Shown here one piece after another: positions 1 through 6,737 of a stretch of 9,722 nucleotides of DNA. Every line of letters begins with the position of its first letter. The first letter of the stretch is position 1. The position numbers and the translations under genes were made by a program. The notes under the pieces are model-generated. The model saw only the letters and a program-made list of their open reading frames with translations. It was not told where the DNA came from and did not search any database. Source of the stretch: an uncultured Leucobacter sp. (lineage in GTDB: Bacteria > Actinomycetota > Actinomycetes > Actinomycetales > Microbacteriaceae); the NCBI GenBank assembly GCA_937872275.1, contig CALMSE010000204.1:1-9722 (forward strand), given 5' to 3'.

Positions 1-1124
1 CACCGCCCCTCGGGCAGACCCAGCCGACGATGCCTCTGCCGGGCTACACCGGCCCCGCCCCCTCCGCGCCGCCCGCCCCGGGCCCCGCGCCGTACGGGCA
101 GGGCTACGGCCCCGCGCCGGCTCAGGCGCCCCCGCGGCAGCCCATGAGCCGCGGCGCCAAGGGCGCCCTCATCGGTACGCTCGTCGGCGTCGGCGTGCTC
201 GCCCTGCTGATCGGCGGCGGCGCGATCGCGCTGTCGATCATGAACCAGTCGCGCGATCCCGCCGTGCAGGTCGAGCAGTACCTCGCGCTCATCGCCGACG
301 GCAAGGCCGAGGCCGCGAACGCCATGGTCGATCCCGGGCTCTCGAAGGGTGAGTCGGCGCTGCTGACCGACGAAGTGCTGGCGTCGGCCGACGAGCGCAT
401 CGAGGTGCTGGGCATCGAGACCACGAGACGCGGCGGCGGCAGCGCGCGCGTGGTCGCCGAGCTGCGGCTCGACGGGGAGCGCTTCGAGCACACCTTCTCG
501 GTCGAGCAGGGTCCGAAGGAGTGGCTGTTCCTCGACACCTGGGAGCTGCGGGACCCTCTCGTCGTCGAGATGAGCATCCACGCCTACGACGACGGCAGCG
601 GCGTGAGCACGGCCTTCATCGGCGAGCAGGCGGTCGAGCTGGCGCTTGACATGGACACGTACATGAGCCGCGTGCACCTGTACCCCGGGCTCTACGTCGT
701 CTCCGGCCCCGAGAGCCGCTACCTCGACGCCTCGCGCGAGACGGTCGCGGTGATGAGTCCCGACGACGAGCCCTGGGTCGAGGTCTGGGCCGAGCCGAAC
801 GCCGACTTCGAAGACGAGATCATGAGCCAGGCCGAGGAGGCCGCGCAGCGCTGCGTCACGGTGCCGAACAACATGGCCGCCGAGTGCCCCTTCTGGGTGC
901 GGCGCACCGATCTCACCCAGATGACGGTGGCCGAGAAGCCGACGGGCTTCGACTCGCTCTCGCTCGACTACTTCGACACCGGAAAGTGGTACTTCGGGCG
1001 CGCCATCGGCGGGAGCTCGTCGATCTCGGAGGACTGGTACTGGCTCCAGGGCTCCATCGAGTGGGACGAGCAGGGGAACCCGCGCATCTTCGACTGGGAC
1101 TTCTACGACGGGTACAACGATTGA
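1..1124 (+). CDS. Single-pass membrane protein with Pro-rich N-terminus, 5'-partial
   Basis: I do not recognise a specific function. The frame is open from the left edge: codons before the first ATG (position 30) already read Pro/Gln/Thr-rich sequence like the following residues, and no ribosome binding site precedes that ATG, so the gene very probably begins upstream. Counting from ATG 30, residues 1-40 are a disordered Pro/Ala/Gly/Tyr/Gln tail; residues 45-70 form one hydrophobic segment (GALIGTLVGVGVLALLIGGG and on) preceded by Arg/Lys, predicting a cytoplasmic tail and an external C-terminal part. Residues 76-175 (DPAVQVEQYLALIADGKAEA onward) resemble the small Cys-poor extracellular domains that follow such anchors in actinobacteria (DUF4878-like, uncertain). 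Cys275 and Cys286 may form an external disulfide. The C-terminal 60 residues are rich in Trp, Tyr and Asp. It is probably a cell-envelope protein, unrelated to the metabolic genes that follow, although the thiolase gene starts one base after its stop. Confidence 0.8.
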   Translation, partial: PPLGQTQPTMPLPGYTGPAPSAPPAPGPAPYGQGYGPAPAQAPPRQPMSRGAKGALIGTLVGVGVLALLIGGGAIALSIMNQSRDPAVQVEQYLALIADGKAEAANAMVDPGLSKGESALLTDEVLASADERIEVLGIETTRRGGGSARVVAELRLDGERFEHTFSVEQGPKEWLFLDTWELRDPLVVEMSIHAYDDGSGVSTAFIGEQAVELALDMDTYMSRVHLYPGLYVVSGPESRYLDASRETVAVMSPDDEPWVEVWAEPNADFEDEIMSQAEEAAQRCVTVPNNMAAECPFWVRRTDLTQMTVAEKPTGFDSLSLDYFDTGKWYFGRAIGGSSSISEDWYWLQGSIEWDEQGNPRIFDWDFYDGYND

Positions 1125-1125
1125 C

Positions 1126-2331
1126 ATGACGGCTCAGGGCATGCGGGAGAGACGCGAGCGGGTGGTCATCGTCGCCGGGGCGCGCACCCCGGTCGGCGGC
1201 TTCGGCAAGGCCTTCGTGGAGACCCCCGCGCACGTGCTGGGCGCGGCCGCGGTGACCGGGGCGCTGCACCGCGCCGGAGTCGCGGCCGACGACATCGGCG
1301 AGGTCGTCATGGGCAACATCGGCCAGATCGGCGCCGACGCCTACAACGCCCGCCGGGTCGCCATCGAGGCGGGGCTGCACCCCCGGGTGCCGGCCTTCAC
1401 CGTCAACCGCCTGTGCGGTTCGGGGCTGCAGGCCATCTGGTCGGGGGCGCAGGAGCTGCTGTGGGGCGGCGTCGACGCCGTGGTCGCGGGCGGCGACGAG
1501 AACATGAGCCGGCTCCCCTTCTACGACTACGACGCGCGCTGGAACGACCGGCTCGGCGACCGCACCCTGGTCGACGGCACGGTGCAGATGCTGAGCGACC
1601 CCTTCACGGGCGCGCACATGGGCACGACGGCCGAGAACGTGGCCGCGCGCTACGGGGTGAGCCGCGAGGAGCAGGACGCGTTCGCCGCGGAGAGCCAGCG
1701 GCGCGCGGCGACGCCCGAGGCGCGGGCGGTCTTCGCGGAGGAGATCGTGCCGGTGACGACCTCGGGCCGCAGACCCGTGACGGTCGACGCCGACGAGCAC
1801 CCGAAGCCGGGCACGACCGTCGAGGTGCTCGCCGGGCTGCGGCCCGCGTTCCAGGAGGGCGGATCGGTCACGGCCGGCAACTCCTCGGGCATCAACGACG
1901 GCGCGGCCGCCGTGGTGCTCATGCGCGAGACCGAGGCGAGGGAGCGGGGCCTGCCGGCGCTCGCGACGCTCGAGGCGGTGACGACCGCGGCGCTCGAGCC
2001 CGAGATCATGGGCTACGCCCCGGTGCTCGCCCTCGAGAAGCTGTTCGCGCGCACGGGGCTGACGCCCGCCGACATCGGCATCACGGAGCTCAACGAGGCC
2101 TTCGCCTCTCAAGCGGTCGCGGTGATCCGCGATGCCGGGCTCGACCCCGCGCGCACCAACCCGTACGGCGGCGCGATCGCGCTTGGTCACCCGGTCGGCG
2201 CGACCGGCGCGATCCTCGCCCTGCGAGCGGCGATGGACCTGCGGCGCAGCGGGCACGAGTACGGCGTCGTGACCATGTGCATCGGCGGCGGGCAGGCCCT
2301 CGCGGCGCTGCTGCGCCGCTGGGACGGGTGA
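1126..2331 (+). CDS. Acetyl-CoA C-acyltransferase (thiolase)
   Basis: Thiolase-family enzyme that cleaves 3-oxoacyl-CoA with CoA to give acetyl-CoA and a shortened acyl-CoA (or condenses acetyl-CoA in reverse). Cytosolic. All hallmarks are visible: N-terminal VVIVAGARTPVGGFGKAF, nucleophile Cys97 in NRLCGSG, Asn323-Glu324 in NEAFA, His355 in GGAIALGHPVGATGA and acid/base Cys385 in CIGGGQA. The last motif ends in Ala where Gly is more usual. Length 401 residues is close to the usual 390-400. The start is uncertain: ATG 1126 lies one base after the previous stop, suggesting coupling, but has no clear ribosome binding site; ATG 1141, or GTG 1162 behind GGGAGAG (1145-1151), would remove 5 or 12 residues and place the start nearer the usual thiolase N-terminus. 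The next gene is an HSD10-type dehydrogenase, the enzyme that makes the thiolase substrate in isoleucine breakdown, so 2-methylacetoacetyl-CoA is a plausible substrate (inferred from context only). Confidence 0.93.
   Translation: MTAQGMRERRERVVIVAGARTPVGGFGKAFVETPAHVLGAAAVTGALHRAGVAADDIGEVVMGNIGQIGADAYNARRVAIEAGLHPRVPAFTVNRLCGSGLQAIWSGAQELLWGGVDAVVAGGDENMSRLPFYDYDARWNDRLGDRTLVDGTVQMLSDPFTGAHMGTTAENVAARYGVSREEQDAFAAESQRRAATPEARAVFAEEIVPVTTSGRRPVTVDADEHPKPGTTVEVLAGLRPAFQEGGSVTAGNSSGINDGAAAVVLMRETEARERGLPALATLEAVTTAALEPEIMGYAPVLALEKLFARTGLTPADIGITELNEAFASQAVAVIRDAGLDPARTNPYGGAIALGHPVGATGAILALRAAMDLRRSGHEYGVVTMCIGGGQALAALLRRWDG
1145..1151 (+). promoter_or_regulatory. Possible internal Shine-Dalgarno for a shorter thiolase start
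   Basis: GGGAGAG lies 10 bases before an in-frame GTG at 1162, whose product would begin directly with VVIVAGARTP, the conserved thiolase N-terminus. No comparable purine run precedes ATG 1126 or ATG 1141. This makes 1162 a real alternative start, but purine runs are common in this DNA. Confidence 0.3.
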
Positions 2332-2364
2332 CACGCAGGCATTCGGGAGTTCGGAGGAGGTGGC

Positions 2365-3126
2365 ATGGAGGTCGTGGGCGCGGGCGCGCTGGTGACCGGG
2401 GGCGCGAGCGGCCTCGGCCTTGCGACGGCCAGGAGACTCGCCGCCGCGGGCGCGCGGGTGACGATCGTGGATCTGCCGGCCTCGGCCGGCGATGAGCGCG
2501 CGGCCGAGCTCGGCGGTGCGTTCGCCGCCGCCGACGTGGCCGACGTGGAGCAGGTACGGGCCGCGGTCGCCCGCGCCGCGAATGGCGGTCCACTGCGCGT
2601 GGTCGTGAACTGCGCCGGGATCGCCCCGCCGGCGAAGGTGCTCGACCGGGAGGGGCGGCCGAACCCGCTCGAGGACTTCGAGCGGGTGATCCGCGTCAAC
2701 CTGGTCGGCAGCTACAACGTGCTCTCCCAGGCCGCGGCGGCGATGGCCGACAACGAACCGGCCGAGGGCGGCGACCGCGGAGTCATCGTGAACACCGCGA
2801 GCGTCGCCGCGTTCGAGGGTCAGATCGGCCAGCCCGCCTACGCGGCCTCGAAGGGCGGGGTGCACGCGATGACGCTCCCGATCGCGCGGGAGCTCGCGCG
2901 GCACGCGATCCGCCTCTGCACGATCGCCCCCGGCATCTTCGAGACCCCCATGCTCCGCGGGCTGCCCCCGGCCGCGCAGGAGTCGCTCGGGGGACAGGTG
3001 CCGTACCCGCAGCGGCTCGGCCGGGCCGAGGAGTACGCCGCGCTGGTGATGAGCATCGTGGAGAACGGCTACCTGAACGGCGAGACGATCCGCCTCGACG
3101 GCGCGATCCGCATGGGGCCTGTGTGA
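2365..3126 (+). CDS. HSD10-type 3-hydroxyacyl-CoA dehydrogenase (short-chain dehydrogenase)
   Basis: Classical 253-residue short-chain dehydrogenase/reductase. The nucleotide-binding motif TGGASGLG is at 11-18, Asp36 ends the second strand (favours NAD over NADP), NCAG is at 82-85, Asn112 lies in RVNLVGS, and the catalytic residues are Ser146, Tyr159 and Lys163 (YAASK). The C-terminal part, [18 protein letters not shown] followed by [18 protein letters not shown], closely matches the 17-beta-HSD10 / type II 3-hydroxyacyl-CoA dehydrogenase group as I know it, including human HSD10, which oxidises 2-methyl-3-hydroxybutyryl-CoA in isoleucine degradation. The substrate here is inferred from that resemblance and from the adjacent thiolase, which would act on the product. 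The start is supported by GGAGGAGG at 2353-2360. The gap to the thiolase is 33 bases with no terminator, so the two genes are probably cotranscribed. Confidence 0.92.
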   Translation: MEVVGAGALVTGGASGLGLATARRLAAAGARVTIVDLPASAGDERAAELGGAFAAADVADVEQVRAAVARAANGGPLRVVVNCAGIAPPAKVLDREGRPNPLEDFERVIRVNLVGSYNVLSQAAAAMADNEPAEGGDRGVIVNTASVAAFEGQIGQPAYAASKGGVHAMTLPIARELARHAIRLCTIAPGIFETPMLRGLPPAAQESLGGQVPYPQRLGRAEEYAALVMSIVENGYLNGETIRLDGAIRMGPV

Positions 3127-3170
3127 GCGCGGGGACACGGGAATATCCGCCCGCGGCGATCCGCCGTTAC

Positions 3171-3184
3171 TACACTGGATCGGG
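3171..3184 (+). promoter_or_regulatory. Probable promoter for a leaderless bkd transcript
   Basis: TACACT at 3171-3176 fits the actinobacterial -10 consensus TAnnnT and ends 8 bases before ATG 3185, the distance expected when transcription begins at or within a base or two of the start codon. There is no convincing Shine-Dalgarno (only GGATCGGG abutting the ATG) and no good -35. A 5-bp inverted repeat, CGGCG/CGCCG with a 3-base loop, lies just upstream at 3154-3166 and could be an operator or chance in this GC-rich DNA. Confidence 0.5.
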
Positions 3185-4363
3185 ATGAGCCAGACACCGA
3201 AGCTCGTGTACGACACGGTCGATCCCGAGCCGATCCGCTTCCTCGACGACGACGGTCGCTACGACCCGTCGCCCTCCGCGGCCGAGTACGCCGACGAGCT
3301 CGCGCAGATCGGCGAGGCCGAGCTGCGCGAGTGGTACCGCGACATGGCGCACACCCGCGCCTTCGACACCGAGTGCACGCACCTGCAGCGCCAGGGCCAG
3401 CTCGCGCTCTGGGTGCCGAGCGTCGGCCAGGAGGGCTGCCAGGCGGGCCTCGTGCACGCCCTCGAGCCGCAGGACCACGTCTTCCCCGCCTACCGCGAGC
3501 ACCTCGTCGCGCACGTGCGCGGCGTCGGCTTCCTGAACGTCGCCGCGCAGTTCCGCGGGCTCACTCACGGCGGCTGGGACGTGACCGATCCCGCGAACGG
3601 CAACTTCCACCTCTACACGCTCGTGCTCGGCGCGCAGACCCAGCACGCCACCGGCTACGCGCTCGGCCAGCTGCTCGACGCCAAGCGCCGCTCCGGCGAC
3701 GCCAGCATGGACGCCGGCGAGCCGGGCACCGCCACGGGCGAAGCCACCATGGTCTTCTACGGCGACGGCACCTCGAGCCAGGGCGACGCCAACGAGTCCA
3801 TGGTCTTCGCGGCGAGCTACCAGACCCCCCAGGTCTTCGTCGTGCAGAACAACCGATGGGCGATCTCCGTGCCCGTCGCCAGGCAGAGCCGCACCCCGCT
3901 CTACCGCCGCGCCCTCGGCTTCGGCATCCGCGCGGTGCAGATCGACGGCAACGACGCGCTCGCCGCCTACGCGGTCGGACGCCGATTCCTGCGCGAGGCG
4001 CGGGGCGGCGGAGGCCCGGGCTACATCGAGGCGCTCACCTACCGCATCGGCGCGCACACCACGAGCGACGACCCCACCCGCTACCGGCAGCAGGAGGAGC
4101 TCGAGGCGTGGCAGCGCCGCGACCCGATCGCCCGCCTGGAGGGCTACCTGCGCTCGCTCGGCACGGGCGACGACTTCTTCGAGGAGACCCGCCGGGCGGC
4201 CGATGCCGAGGCGAAGCAGGTGCGCGACGCGATCCTGCACCTGCCCTTCCCGGAGGCCGACGACATGTTCGCCCACGTCTACAGCGAGACGCACCCGCGC
4301 ATCGAGGAGCAGCGCGAGTGGCTGGCCCGCTACGAGGCCTCCTTCGAGTCGGAGGACGCATGA
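3185..4363 (+). CDS. bkdA: Branched-chain 2-oxoacid dehydrogenase E1 subunit alpha
   Basis: Thiamine-diphosphate-dependent E1-alpha; with E1-beta it decarboxylates a 2-oxoacid and transfers the acyl group to the lipoyl arm of E2. Key elements: N-terminal substrate-channel region 57-105 (HTRAFDTECTHLQRQGQL, then VPSVGQEGCQ), TPP/Mg motif from GDG at 193-195 to NN at 222-223, and the loop YRIGAHTTSDDPTRYR at 286-301. That loop resembles the branched-chain E1-alpha loop (RIGHHSTSDD) more than the pyruvate dehydrogenase one (HGHSMSDP), which is the main reason for calling the branched-chain type; many databases would name it PdhA. Length 392 is normal for actinobacterial members, including the long acidic N-terminal lead (residues 1-40). 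A hydrophilic insert at about 166-187 precedes the TPP motif. It heads a tight three-gene operon and its ATG seems to be leaderless. Substrate range cannot be read from the sequence. Confidence 0.9.
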   Translation: MSQTPKLVYDTVDPEPIRFLDDDGRYDPSPSAAEYADELAQIGEAELREWYRDMAHTRAFDTECTHLQRQGQLALWVPSVGQEGCQAGLVHALEPQDHVFPAYREHLVAHVRGVGFLNVAAQFRGLTHGGWDVTDPANGNFHLYTLVLGAQTQHATGYALGQLLDAKRRSGDASMDAGEPGTATGEATMVFYGDGTSSQGDANESMVFAASYQTPQVFVVQNNRWAISVPVARQSRTPLYRRALGFGIRAVQIDGNDALAAYAVGRRFLREARGGGGPGYIEALTYRIGAHTTSDDPTRYRQQEELEAWQRRDPIARLEGYLRSLGTGDDFFEETRRAADAEAKQVRDAILHLPFPEADDMFAHVYSETHPRIEEQREWLARYEASFESEDA

Positions 4364-5361
4364 GCGACATCGAGCTGCTGACGGAACGCGCGAACCTGCC
4401 CATGGCCCGCGCCATCAACGAGGGCCTGCGCGCGGCGATGGCCGCCGACGAGAAGGTGCTCCTCATGGGGGAGGACATCGGGCCCCTCGGCGGCGTCTTC
4501 CGCGTGACCGACGGGCTGCAGCGCGAATTCGGATCCGCCCGCGTGCTCGACACCCCGCTCGCCGAGGCGGGCATCGTCGGCAGCGCGATCGGCCTCGCGA
4601 TGCGCGGCTACCGACCGGTCATCGAGATCCAGTTCGACGGCTTCATCTTCCCGGCCTTCAACCAGATCGTCACCCAGCTCGCGAAGATCACGAGCCGCCA
4701 CGACGGCCTGGTGCCCATGCCGGTCGTGATCCGCGTGCCCTACGGCGGCCATATCGGCGCGGTCGAGCACCACCAGGAGAGCCCCGAGGCGTACTTCGCG
4801 CACACCCCCGGGCTCAGAGTGGTCTCGCCCTCGACGGCGAACGACGCCTACTGGATGATCCAGCAGGCCATCGCCTCGCCCGACCCGGTGCTCTTCTTCG
4901 AGCCCAAGGCGAAGTACTGGCACAAGGGCGACGTGGATCCCGCCGCCCCGTCGGTGGAACTGCACCGCACCCTCGTCGCCCGCCCGGGCACCGACGTCAC
5001 GGTCGTCGGCTTCGGCGCGATGGTGACGACGCTGCTGCAGGCCGCCGAGATCGCCGCCGGCGAGGGGACGAGCGTCGAGGTCGTCGACCTGCGCAGCCTC
5101 TCGCCGATCGACTACGAGCCGCTGCTGGCCTCGGTGCGCAAGACCGGCCGCCTCGTCGTCGCCCAGGAGGCGCAGGGCGGCGTCAGCCTCGGCAGCGAGA
5201 TCGCGGCGACCGTCGCCGAGCAGGCCTTCTACTCGCTGCAGGCGCCGGTGCTGCGGGTGAGCGGCTACGACGTGCCGTTCCCGCCCGCCAAGCTCGAGGG
5301 CGTGTACCTGCCCGACGCCGATCGCGTGCTCGAGGCCGTCGACCGCACCATGCACTACTGA
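4360..5361 (+). CDS. bkdB: Branched-chain 2-oxoacid dehydrogenase E1 subunit beta
   Basis: Transketolase-like E1-beta, 333 residues, the usual size. Conserved features: [13 protein letters not shown] at the N-terminus, GEDIG at 37-41, [10 protein letters not shown] at 65-74 with the TPP-activating Glu69, the FDGF segment near 92-95, [16 protein letters not shown] at 137-152, PSTANDA, the C-terminal transketolase domain ([12 protein letters not shown] at 211-222, [10 protein letters not shown] at 242-251), and the [14 protein letters not shown] region near the C-terminus. Start ATG 4360 overlaps the E1-alpha stop as ATGA, with GGAGG at 4351-4355 just before it, so the two subunits are probably translationally coupled, which suits a stoichiometric heterotetramer. 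The same frame stays open upstream inside E1-alpha, but that part reads as Arg/Pro-rich nonsense and is not coding. No key residue appears to be missing. Confidence 0.93.
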   Translation: MSDIELLTERANLPMARAINEGLRAAMAADEKVLLMGEDIGPLGGVFRVTDGLQREFGSARVLDTPLAEAGIVGSAIGLAMRGYRPVIEIQFDGFIFPAFNQIVTQLAKITSRHDGLVPMPVVIRVPYGGHIGAVEHHQESPEAYFAHTPGLRVVSPSTANDAYWMIQQAIASPDPVLFFEPKAKYWHKGDVDPAAPSVELHRTLVARPGTDVTVVGFGAMVTTLLQAAEIAAGEGTSVEVVDLRSLSPIDYEPLLASVRKTGRLVVAQEAQGGVSLGSEIAATVAEQAFYSLQAPVLRVSGYDVPFPPAKLEGVYLPDADRVLEAVDRTMHY

Positions 5362-5392
5362 ACCCCAACGAGCGAGCACGAAGGAGCCCCCG

Positions 5393-6700
5393 ATGACCGA
5401 GCAGGTGTTCCCCCTCCCCGACGTGGGCGAGGGACTGACCGAGGCGGAGATCGTCACGTGGCTCGTCGCGCCCGGCGACACCGTCGAGCTGAACCAGGTG
5501 ATCTGCGAGATCGAGACGGCGAAGTCGCTCGTCGAACTGCCCTCCCCGTTCACCGGAGTCGTGACCGAGCTGCTGGCCGAGCCCGGGCAGACCGTGCCGG
5601 TGGGCGAGCCGATCCTGCGCGTGCGCACGGACGACGTCGAGCCGCCCGCTCCCGCGGGCGAGAGCGACGAGACGCGCGAGGCCGTCGCCGACACGGCGGG
5701 CAGCGTGGCCCATGAGAACGAGGGCGGCGCGGTGCTCGTCGGCTACGGCACCGGCGGCGCGGTGAGGAGCCGGCGCAGGCGCGGGGGCGAGCCGCTGCTC
5801 GAAGGATCCCAGCAGGCCCCGATCCCCGTCGCCGACGCCGCGCCGGTGATCGCGAAGCCGCCCATCCGCAAGCTCGCGAAGGATCTGGGCGTCGACCTCG
5901 CGACGGTCGCCGGCTCGGGCATCGCCGGCGAGATCCTGCGCGACGACGTGGTGCGCCACGCCTCGCAGGCGAGTCTGTTCCGCAACATCGTGACGCCCGA
6001 GGCGCCGGCCGCGCGCGAGGAGCGCATCCCGTTGAAGGGCATGCGCAAGATGACCGCCCAGGCGATGGTCGCGAGCGCTTTCGAAGCACCGCACGTCGGC
6101 GTCTTCACCGACGTCGACGCGACGCGCACCATGGAGTTCGTGAAGCGGCTGAAGAGCTCGACCGATTTCGCGGGCACGAAGGTGTCGCCGCTGCTGATCT
6201 TCGCGAAGGCGATGCTGTGGGCGATCCGCCGCAACCCCGAGGTCAACTCGACGTTCACCGAGACCGAGATCATCCACCATCACTTCGTGAACCTCGGCAT
6301 CGCCGCGACGACCCCCCGCGGGCTGATCGTGCCGAACATCAAGGAGGCGCAGGACATGAGCCTGCTCGAGCTCGCCCAGGCGATCGAGCAGCTCACGATC
6401 ACCGCGCGCGAGGGCCGGACCAAGCCCGAGGAGATGCAGAAGGGCACCATCACCATCACGAACATCGGCGTGTTCGGCATGGATTTCGGCACCCCGATCC
6501 TGAACCCGGGCGAGGTGGCGATCATGGCGATGGGCACGATCCGCGAGAAGCCGTGGGTGGTCGACGGCGAGGTGCGGCCGCGCATGGTGACGACGGTGGG
6601 CGGATCCTTCGACCACCGCGTGGTCGACGGCGACGTCATCTCGCGCTTCGTCGCCGATGTCGCCTCGGTGCTCGAGGAGCCCGCGCTGCTGCTCGACTGA
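5393..6700 (+). CDS. bkdC: 2-oxoacid dehydrogenase E2: dihydrolipoamide acyltransferase
   Basis: E2 core of the complex: carries acyl groups on a lipoyl-lysine and passes them to CoA. Domains in order: one lipoyl domain 1-80 with lipoylated Lys44 in [14 protein letters not shown]; an Ala/Pro/Glu linker 81-150 containing VLVGYGTGG and an Arg-rich patch (RSRRRR, 125-130); a peripheral subunit-binding domain at about 154-190 ([27 protein letters not shown]); and an acyltransferase domain from about 210 to 435 with the catalytic motif [10 protein letters not shown] (His408, Asp412). A single lipoyl domain and 435 residues are typical of branched-chain E2. In the binding domain GSGIAGE replaces the common GxGxxGR. 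Start ATG 5393 has a strong AAGGAG at 5381-5386, 31 bases after E1-beta. No E3 (dihydrolipoamide dehydrogenase) follows, so E3 must be shared from another locus. Confidence 0.93.
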   Translation: MTEQVFPLPDVGEGLTEAEIVTWLVAPGDTVELNQVICEIETAKSLVELPSPFTGVVTELLAEPGQTVPVGEPILRVRTDDVEPPAPAGESDETREAVADTAGSVAHENEGGAVLVGYGTGGAVRSRRRRGGEPLLEGSQQAPIPVADAAPVIAKPPIRKLAKDLGVDLATVAGSGIAGEILRDDVVRHASQASLFRNIVTPEAPAAREERIPLKGMRKMTAQAMVASAFEAPHVGVFTDVDATRTMEFVKRLKSSTDFAGTKVSPLLIFAKAMLWAIRRNPEVNSTFTETEIIHHHFVNLGIAATTPRGLIVPNIKEAQDMSLLELAQAIEQLTITAREGRTKPEEMQKGTITITNIGVFGMDFGTPILNPGEVAIMAMGTIREKPWVVDGEVRPRMVTTVGGSFDHRVVDGDVISRFVADVASVLEEPALLLD

Positions 6701-6737
6701 GCCTTCGGAGCGGACCCCGGATTCGAGGAGAACCCAC

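Noticed and set aside
3154..3166. CGGCG-ATC-CGCCG as a terminator after the dehydrogenase gene
   Set aside because: The stem is only 5 bp and no T-run follows; in DNA of this GC content such a repeat is easily chance, so it is only mentioned as a possible operator.
913..3216. Very long open frame on the minus strand (767 codons) across thiolase and dehydrogenase genes
   Set aside because: It is antisense to two genes with full catalytic motifs; its product is an Arg/His/Gly/Ala-rich sequence with no family feature, as expected from mirror frames in high-GC DNA.
3331..4359. Upstream extension of the E1-beta reading frame inside E1-alpha
   Set aside because: The extension reads as Arg/Pro/Ala-rich nonsense out of frame with E1-alpha, whereas E1-beta homology begins right after ATG 4360.
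6657..6737. Earlier start for the amidase inside the E2 gene
   Set aside because: It would overlap the conserved E2 C-terminus, has no ribosome binding site, and ATG 6738 has GAGGAG at a good distance.
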